9,853 bases of DNA from Deltaproteobacteria bacterium UBA5754 (GTDB lineage Bacteria > Desulfobacterota > Dissulfuribacteria > Dissulfuribacterales > UBA5754). Below the pieces are notes generated by a model. It was not told the origin of the DNA. It did no database searches and saw only the letters and a program-made list of their open reading frames with translations. Location of the stretch: assembly GCA_002419025.1 (NCBI GenBank), contig DIFG01000046.1:18572-28424 (forward strand), written 5' to 3'. Positions 6,681 through 9,853 of this stretch are shown one piece after another; position 1 is the first letter of the stretch; the number at the start of each line of letters is the position of its first letter. Made by a program: the position numbers and the translations under genes.

Positions 6681-7616
6681 TCAACGGGTCGGGGAAATGC
6701 CGGACGATGCCTTGTCGATGTCCACTATGTGGATGTCTCCCGGATATTTTTTGACCTCGTAGCGGCTGATGTTTGCGATCTTTTGTCCGATTTCCGTCAT
6801 CCTTTCGATCTCGTCGCGCAGTTTTGCGACGTAGCGAAAGGAGGGGTCCTCGGAAGACATGCGGGATGCGAGGAGTTCGGCGTTGCCGAGCGCGACCTGG
6901 AGGGGTTGATTCAGTTCGTGAGCGGCCGCGCCTGCCATTTCGAGGACCCCGGCGAGCCGTTCCCGTTCGAGACGCTCGCTCTCAGCCTTTTTCCGCTCCG
7001 TTGCGTCGATCAGGACGGCGATGGCCCCGGGATTGTGACCAGACTGATGTGGGCAGGAGACGTGCCATGTCACATGTTGTCTCTTGCCGCCGGCGAGCAG
7101 CATCTGAACGGTGAATTCCGCGTGTCGCACCCCGTGCGCAAGGTTTGCGATGTTTTGAAAAAAGGCATCCCGATCCTCGGGCAGGATGAAGGGTTCTATT
7201 GGGTGCGATACAAGGGCGGATCTGGGGCTGCCGAACATGGTTATGGCCGCGCGGTTGACGTCTGTGAAACGCGTTCCGTGTATGGTGAAACGGATGATGC
7301 CGATGGTCGGTGGGCCTTCGGCAAGAAACCGGTAACGCTCGCGGCTTTCTCTGGAAAGGGCGACGGCCCGTGAGTATGAAGAGGCGACGGCCTGGATGCG
7401 CCAGATGAGGATGCCGGAGAAGAGGGCGAGGCCCCCGACGATGACCGAAAGGAGGATGAGTGGCGTCTGGAGTCTCCCAGGCCTGTCCGAGGTATGTGAC
7501 AGGGACTCGGCGGCAAGACCCCACACAAGAGCCACGATGAGGAAAAGAAGAAGGGTGACCGCCCAGGAGATGATGCGGGCCATGGCGTGCGATGAGGCGG
7601 GTGATGTCCCCTTCAC
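6681..7616 (-). CDS. Membrane PAS-HisKA protein lacking the ATPase domain
   Basis: A 311-residue protein with the front half of a sensor histidine kinase. It has two membrane helices (about 15-36 and 52-72), a short linker, one PAS domain (about 92-206, ending IDATERKKAESE), and a HisKA dimerisation helix pair (about 215-285) with phospho-acceptor H233 in AAAHELNQPL. It ends 26 residues after the second HisKA helix, at KYPGDIHIVDIDKAS. No N, G1, F or G2 box of an HATPase domain follows. Only 13 nt separate its stop from mltG, so the missing domain is not hidden downstream. I chose the GTG at 7616 because it overlaps the stop of the upstream gene as GTGA. An ATG at 7583 would give a protein 11 residues shorter and leave both helices intact. 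It could receive phosphate from another kinase, or act as a PAS-controlled scaffold. Which is correct cannot be told from sequence. Confidence 0.82.
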   Translation of the reverse strand: MKGTSPASSHAMARIISWAVTLLLFLIVALVWGLAAESLSHTSDRPGRLQTPLILLSVIVGGLALFSGILIWRIQAVASSYSRAVALSRESRERYRFLAEGPPTIGIIRFTIHGTRFTDVNRAAITMFGSPRSALVSHPIEPFILPEDRDAFFQNIANLAHGVRHAEFTVQMLLAGGKRQHVTWHVSCPHQSGHNPGAIAVLIDATERKKAESERLERERLAGVLEMAGAAAHELNQPLQVALGNAELLASRMSSEDPSFRYVAKLRDEIERMTEIGQKIANISRYEVKKYPGDIHIVDIDKASSGISPTR

Positions 7617-7930
7617 GGAGGCGCCCCCCCATTGATGACCGTGGTCACAGCCTCGTGGATGAACTGGGAGACGGCTGCAAAGGCCGCGAGCATCGCGGCC
7701 CATCGGGCGATCTTGACCCTGTTGAGGTCGTATTTGAACATCTTTTTTGTAAGACCTATGATAATGAGAACAGTGGCGAGGCTGTAAATCCCGTACGCCC
7801 ACAGTCGCTTGGCCATATCCCAGATCACCGTCTCTAAGGGGCCTTGCCGCAGGGTGAAGAGGATGGTAAGCAGGACATTCGTTCCTATGAACAAGAGGTC
7901 TTTTTTTGTAAATTTTGTGCTCTCCGCCAT
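7613..7930 (-). CDS. Three-helix membrane protein of unknown function
   Basis: A 105-residue protein I do not recognise. Three hydrophobic segments are predicted by eye at about 12-27 (DLLFIGTNVLLTILF), 46-62 (YGIYSLATVLIIIGL) and 77-95 (WAAMLAAFAAVSQF). They are linked by basic loops (TKKMFKYDLNRVK, 61-73) and preceded by a lysine-rich N-terminus. The ATG at 7930 is preferred over an in-frame upstream start because AGGCGGAG lies just before it and the longer form would add charged residues that belong to the divergent radical SAM gene on the other strand. The stop overlaps the GTG start of the PAS-HisKA gene. The three genes to mltG look like one operon, so a membrane partner of the sensor is a plausible but unproven role. 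A G7 run lies five codons before the stop. Confidence 0.72.
   Translation of the reverse strand: MAESTKFTKKDLLFIGTNVLLTILFTLRQGPLETVIWDMAKRLWAYGIYSLATVLIIIGLTKKMFKYDLNRVKIARWAAMLAAFAAVSQFIHEAVTTVINGGAPP
7624..7630 (-). promoter_or_regulatory. G7 homopolymer at the gene junction (possible slippage site)
   Basis: Seven consecutive G on the minus strand encode G-G and the first base of A in the membrane protein (INGGAPP). They end 7 nt before the GTG of the PAS-HisKA gene. The downstream reading frame is -1 relative to the upstream one and has no stop codon anywhere across the upstream gene. A -1 slip, or addition of one G, would therefore join the two proteins. The run may also simply act as a G-rich ribosome-binding site for the GTG. 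That slippage occurs is inference. Confidence 0.35.
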
Positions 7931-7947
7931 GGACTCCGCCTGACACA

Positions 7948-8889
7948 ATGCGATTCTGTTTCGGTCCAGTGCCATCAAGAAGACTCGGCCGCTCTCTCGG
8001 GGTGGACATCCTTCCACGCAAGACCTGCAATCTCAATTGTATATACTGTGAATTGGGGCCGACGAAAACCTATACCTGTGGGCGTGCGGAATATACCTCT
8101 GTTTCGGAAATATGTAGGGAAATCAATGAGGTAATTGCGGGAGGAGCGGATTTTGATGCCCTTACCATCACTGCTTCTGGAGAGCCGACCCTCCATGCGT
8201 CCCTTGGGGAGATCCTCGCGTGTGCAAGGGCGCTGACGGACCGGCCCCTGACTGTACTTACGAACGGCACCCTGTTTGTCGATCCGGCCGTCCGCAGGGA
8301 CGTGGCGCCGGCCGACGTTGTGCTTCCTTCTCTCGACGCGGCCTTGGCAAGGAGTTTTAGAAGGGTGAATCGCCCTGCCTTATGTGTAGATTTCGAGGGG
8401 ATCGTTTTCGGACTCGAGTCCTTGAGAAAGGAATTCACAGGCAGGATCTGGCTCGAGACCCTGCTTGTGAAGGGGGTGAATGACACGGAAGAAGATTTAA
8501 CTGCTCTGCGTAAGGCCTATGCCCGCATTCGCCCCGATGCAGTCCATCTCAACACCGTGGCCCGGCCTCCGGCTGTTTCCTGGGCCCGTCCCCTCATCGG
8601 GCGCGAACTCGAGGAGGCGAGGGCATTTCTCCAGCAGGGTCTCGATGTCCCTATCGAGATCGTAGTCGATACAAAAAGGCGTCTTGCAGAAGGGTTTCAT
8701 CCCCTCCTCGAGCGGGAGATCCTCGACATGCTTTTGCGAAGGCCCATGCGCCGGGACGAGATCGCCGACCTTTTCGGCTGCGGCGGGGACGCCGTCGCGA
8801 GGGTGATTACCGGGCTTCTTGCCCAAGGGCGTGTCCGCGAGGAGCCTTTCGAAGGCAAAACATACTACAGGGCTGCCGAGGACATCTGA
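7948..8889 (+). CDS. Radical SAM protein, COG0731-like, with C-terminal winged-helix region
   Basis: A 313-residue radical SAM enzyme. The 4Fe-4S motif CxxxCxxC is C27, C31, C34 in CNLNCIYC. It is preceded by MRFCFGPVPSRRLGRSLGVD, a start typical of the COG0731 Fe-S oxidoreductase group distantly related to TYW1. A SAM-contact motif GEPT is at 78-81 and VLTNGTL follows near 105. Residues from about 245 to the end (LLEREILDMLLRRPMRRDEIADLFG...) form a helix-turn-helix-like module ending in a KTYYR strand. The reaction is unknown, so I give no gene name. The ATG at 7948 is chosen because conserved family sequence begins there. A TTG at 7915 would extend it by 11 unrelated residues. There is no clear Shine-Dalgarno, and the divergent membrane protein starts only 17 bp away, so its promoter must lie inside that gene. 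Confidence 0.9.
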   Translation: MRFCFGPVPSRRLGRSLGVDILPRKTCNLNCIYCELGPTKTYTCGRAEYTSVSEICREINEVIAGGADFDALTITASGEPTLHASLGEILACARALTDRPLTVLTNGTLFVDPAVRRDVAPADVVLPSLDAALARSFRRVNRPALCVDFEGIVFGLESLRKEFTGRIWLETLLVKGVNDTEEDLTALRKAYARIRPDAVHLNTVARPPAVSWARPLIGRELEEARAFLQQGLDVPIEIVVDTKRRLAEGFHPLLEREILDMLLRRPMRRDEIADLFGCGGDAVARVITGLLAQGRVREEPFEGKTYYRAAEDI

Positions 8890-8906
8890 ATCGTTTCTGT
8901 TCGGGG

Positions 8907-8926
8907 CCCGTTCATGCCTGAGCGGG
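8907..8926 (+). terminator. Probable intrinsic terminator after the radical SAM gene
   Basis: An 8-bp stem CCCGTTCA / TGAGCGGG (one G-U wobble in RNA) with a four-base TGCC loop starts 17 nt after the radical SAM stop. It is followed by the imperfect T-rich stretch TTCACTTTT. The second arm ends just before the stop codon of the DUF190 gene on the other strand. The structure has no T-rich tail on the minus strand, so it probably serves the + strand only. Confidence 0.55.
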
Positions 8927-8927
8927 T

Positions 8928-9263
8928 TCACTTTTCAGGGGCGTGGACCACTACGGCATCGCTCATGGTCACGATTCCCTTTTCCATGATCCTTTTGACT
9001 TCCGGAATTATCTCCTGGATCTTCTCATCGGTCTCTATCACCTCGATCTTGAGGGGCATGTCCTCGGTAAGCCGCAGGAGCTTCGGGGTGTGAAAGACCT
9101 TGTCCGAGCCGTATCCGGCGATTCCACGAAAGAGGGTCGCTCCGGAGATGCGGTGCGAAAGAAAGAGTTCAAGCAGGGCCTCGTGGACGGGTCTGCCATT
9201 GTGTCGGTCCCCGTCGTCCACGTAGATGGTGAGGATCTTCACTGAGCCTTGGTCAGTCGTCAT
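8928..9263 (-). CDS. DUF190 family protein
   Basis: A 111-residue soluble protein of the DUF190 family, which adopts a PII-like ferredoxin fold. The landmark SGATLFRGIAGYG (40-52) is followed by the LKIEVIETDEKI strand-helix (71-82) and the conserved closing segment VTMSDAVVV (98-106). DUF190 genes very often accompany crcB, and here the start lies 18 nt after the crcB stop behind a strong GGAGGG site. The biochemical function is not established as far as I know. By analogy with PII proteins a regulatory role on the fluoride channel or in sensing a ligand is possible. The stop lies 38 nt from that of the convergent radical SAM gene. Confidence 0.92.
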   Translation of the reverse strand: MTTDQGSVKILTIYVDDGDRHNGRPVHEALLELFLSHRISGATLFRGIAGYGSDKVFHTPKLLRLTEDMPLKIEVIETDEKIQEIIPEVKRIMEKGIVTMSDAVVVHAPEK

Positions 9264-9281
9264 GGCATCCCTCCGTTTAGA

Positions 9282-9656
9282 TCAGAGCCGGGCAAGCATT
9301 GTGCCGAGTTTTACCGCGATGAGGGCGAAGACCACATTACCCATGATGTTTCCAGCGGCGAGAAGAAAACTCCCCTCACGAACGAGTGCGTCCGTCTCCC
9401 ACGCGAAAGTGGAGAACGTGGTGTAAGCCCCGAGGAAGCCGATACCCCAGAAGAGACGCCATTCGGGGGCGGCGAGGAGCCGCTCTACGAGGAGTGTTAT
9501 GATAAGGGCGAGGAGGAAGCTTCCTGTGACGTTCACGAGGAGGGTCCCTGCCGGAAACCGGGTTCCGCAGGCCTTGGCGCACCAGCCTGAGATGAGGTAG
9601 CGGACGATGGCGCCGAGAAATCCGCCGGCACCCACGATGAGGAGATGGATCGGCAT
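9282..9656 (-). CDS. crcB: Fluoride channel CrcB (Fluc)
   Basis: A 124-residue Fluc-type channel that lets fluoride leave the cell and works as an antiparallel dimer in the inner membrane. Four hydrophobic segments are seen at about 4-23, 37-58, 70-86 and 98-118. Family motifs are GGFLGAIVRY (11-20), FPAGTLLVNVTGSF (34-47, with pore asparagine N42) and GFLGAYTTFSTF (73-84), whose F81 and F84 match the phenylalanines lining the fluoride path. The length is normal and one copy per dimer subunit is expected. The ATG at 9656 fits the family N-terminus. It lies 3 nt after the stop of a 35-codon small ORF in the same frame and has only GAGG immediately before it, which is too close for a normal ribosome-binding site, so re-initiation is likely. 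Confidence 0.95.
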   Translation of the reverse strand: MPIHLLIVGAGGFLGAIVRYLISGWCAKACGTRFPAGTLLVNVTGSFLLALIITLLVERLLAAPEWRLFWGIGFLGAYTTFSTFAWETDALVREGSFLLAAGNIMGNVVFALIAVKLGTMLARL

Positions 9657-9659
9657 GCC

Positions 9660-9767
9660 TCAAGATTCCATGCGGGCTACGGCTATCGCGCCTTTCAGCG
9701 CCGTGACGGCCGGATCTGGGGCCTCGGGTTCGAGGATGATGCGTCCATCGGGAGGAATCTGTTTCAT
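9660..9767 (-). CDS. Possible 35-residue leader/small protein upstream of crcB
   Basis: An ATG-initiated small ORF, MKQIPPDGRIILEPEAP... ending ARMES, that I do not recognise. It has a proline-rich acidic first half and a short possible helix (PAVTALKGAIAVARM), with no signal peptide or membrane segment. Its stop TGA is followed by GGC and then the crcB ATG in the same frame. The only ribosome-binding candidate is AAAGGGGG, about 13 nt before the ATG, which is far. It could be a true small protein, a leader peptide whose translation controls crcB, or chance. The gene order (small ORF, crcB, DUF190, all closely spaced) favours the first two. Confidence 0.4.
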   Translation of the reverse strand: MKQIPPDGRIILEPEAPDPAVTALKGAIAVARMES

Positions 9768-9778
9768 GGCGTTTGAGG

Positions 9779-9814
9779 TACCCCCTTTCCGTGTGTGGTG
9801 CAAGGTGGGGGGTA
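9779..9814 (-). promoter_or_regulatory. Hairpin in the crcB operon leader covering the G-rich site
   Basis: A perfect 7-bp inverted repeat, TACCCCC with GGGGGTA (arms at 9808-9814 and 9779-9785), encloses a 22-nt loop in the leader of the small ORF and crcB. The 3' arm contains the G run that is the only ribosome-binding candidate for the small ORF, so folding would hide it. I looked in this leader for the fluoride riboswitch signature (GGCGATG-type start and GGCTGATGACTCC-type end) and did not find it. The rest of 9657-9853 holds the small ORF and the 21-bp repeat. Confidence 0.4.
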
Positions 9815-9829
9815 GGCTCCTTACAAAAG

Positions 9830-9850
9830 TTGATGGTCTCGTAAAAAGTC
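9830..9850 (-). repeat. 21-bp dispersed repeat, copy B
   Basis: Exact reverse complement of the block at 21-41. On the minus strand it precedes the crcB operon: the repeat is followed by CTTTTGTAAGGAG, against GTTTTTACTAAGGAG after copy A, so similarity extends loosely for about 15 nt further downstream. It lies three bases from the end of the window. Confidence 0.8.
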
Positions 9851-9853
9851 CCA

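Noticed and set aside
6681..8036. A single 451-codon minus-strand gene for the whole PAS-HisKA region
   Set aside because: The upstream part is low-quality arginine/histidine-rich sequence that shadows the three-helix membrane protein and the start of the radical SAM gene. A GTG with a GTGA overlap explains the real start.
9654..9662. Selenocysteine at the TGA between the small ORF and crcB
   Set aside because: CrcB proteins are complete from the downstream ATG and have no N-terminal selenocysteine, and I see no convincing insertion hairpin. Re-initiation is simpler.
9768..9853. Fluoride riboswitch upstream of crcB
   Set aside because: The minus strand contains GTAAGGAGCCTAC, which loosely recalls the end of the motif, but the GGCGATG start and pseudoknot pairing segments are missing.
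1..9853. CRISPR array, transposase, tRNA, rRNA or phage genes
   Set aside because: No repeat-spacer pattern, transposase motif or structural RNA was recognised on either strand. The only repeats are the short tandem blocks and the 21-bp pair.

Overview
The window reads as an ordinary but very compact stretch of a Gram-negative bacterial chromosome, most likely from the Desulfobacterota (former Deltaproteobacteria) or a close relative. That placement is an inference from gene order (a six-domain S1 gene followed by sppA and an IHF-beta-like gene), the small single-domain PilZ protein, and the mixture of crcB/DUF190, mltG and queC. No rRNA or tRNA gene was seen.

Left part (1-2404): a small PilZ protein on the + strand faces a minus-strand run that reads queC (7-cyano-7-deazaguanine synthase), then a YkgJ-type cysteine-cluster protein, then a TIM-barrel sugar isomerase/epimerase-like protein. 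The last two overlap by 11 nt. The 112-nt gap between queC and the YkgJ-type gene is packed with three kinds of short tandem repeat, one of which runs into the queC 3' end.

Middle (2405-5566): a well-formed sigma-70-type promoter drives the + strand series rpsA - sppA - ihfB-like. It is met head-on by mltG on the minus strand, and the last 18 nt of the two genes overlap. mltG is the last gene of a minus-strand operon whose upstream members are a three-helix membrane protein of unknown function and a PAS/HisKA protein that keeps the phospho-acceptor histidine but has no ATPase domain. The first two genes of this operon overlap as GTGA just after a run of seven G.

Right part (7948-9853): a radical SAM protein starts only 17 bp from the divergent membrane-protein start and ends at a probable terminator. 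Facing it is a minus-strand fluoride-export-type operon: a possible 35-codon small ORF, crcB, and a DUF190 gene. I found no fluoride riboswitch; the leader instead carries a 7-bp inverted repeat that would cover the only G-rich ribosome-binding candidate of the small ORF.

The same 21-bp sequence lies at both ends of the window in inverted orientation, just upstream of the first and last transcription units. I do not see a convincing complete new defence or metabolic system. The best candidates for something undescribed are the membrane protein plus ATPase-less HisKA pair ahead of mltG, the small ORF and hairpin ahead of crcB, and the dispersed 21-bp repeat.
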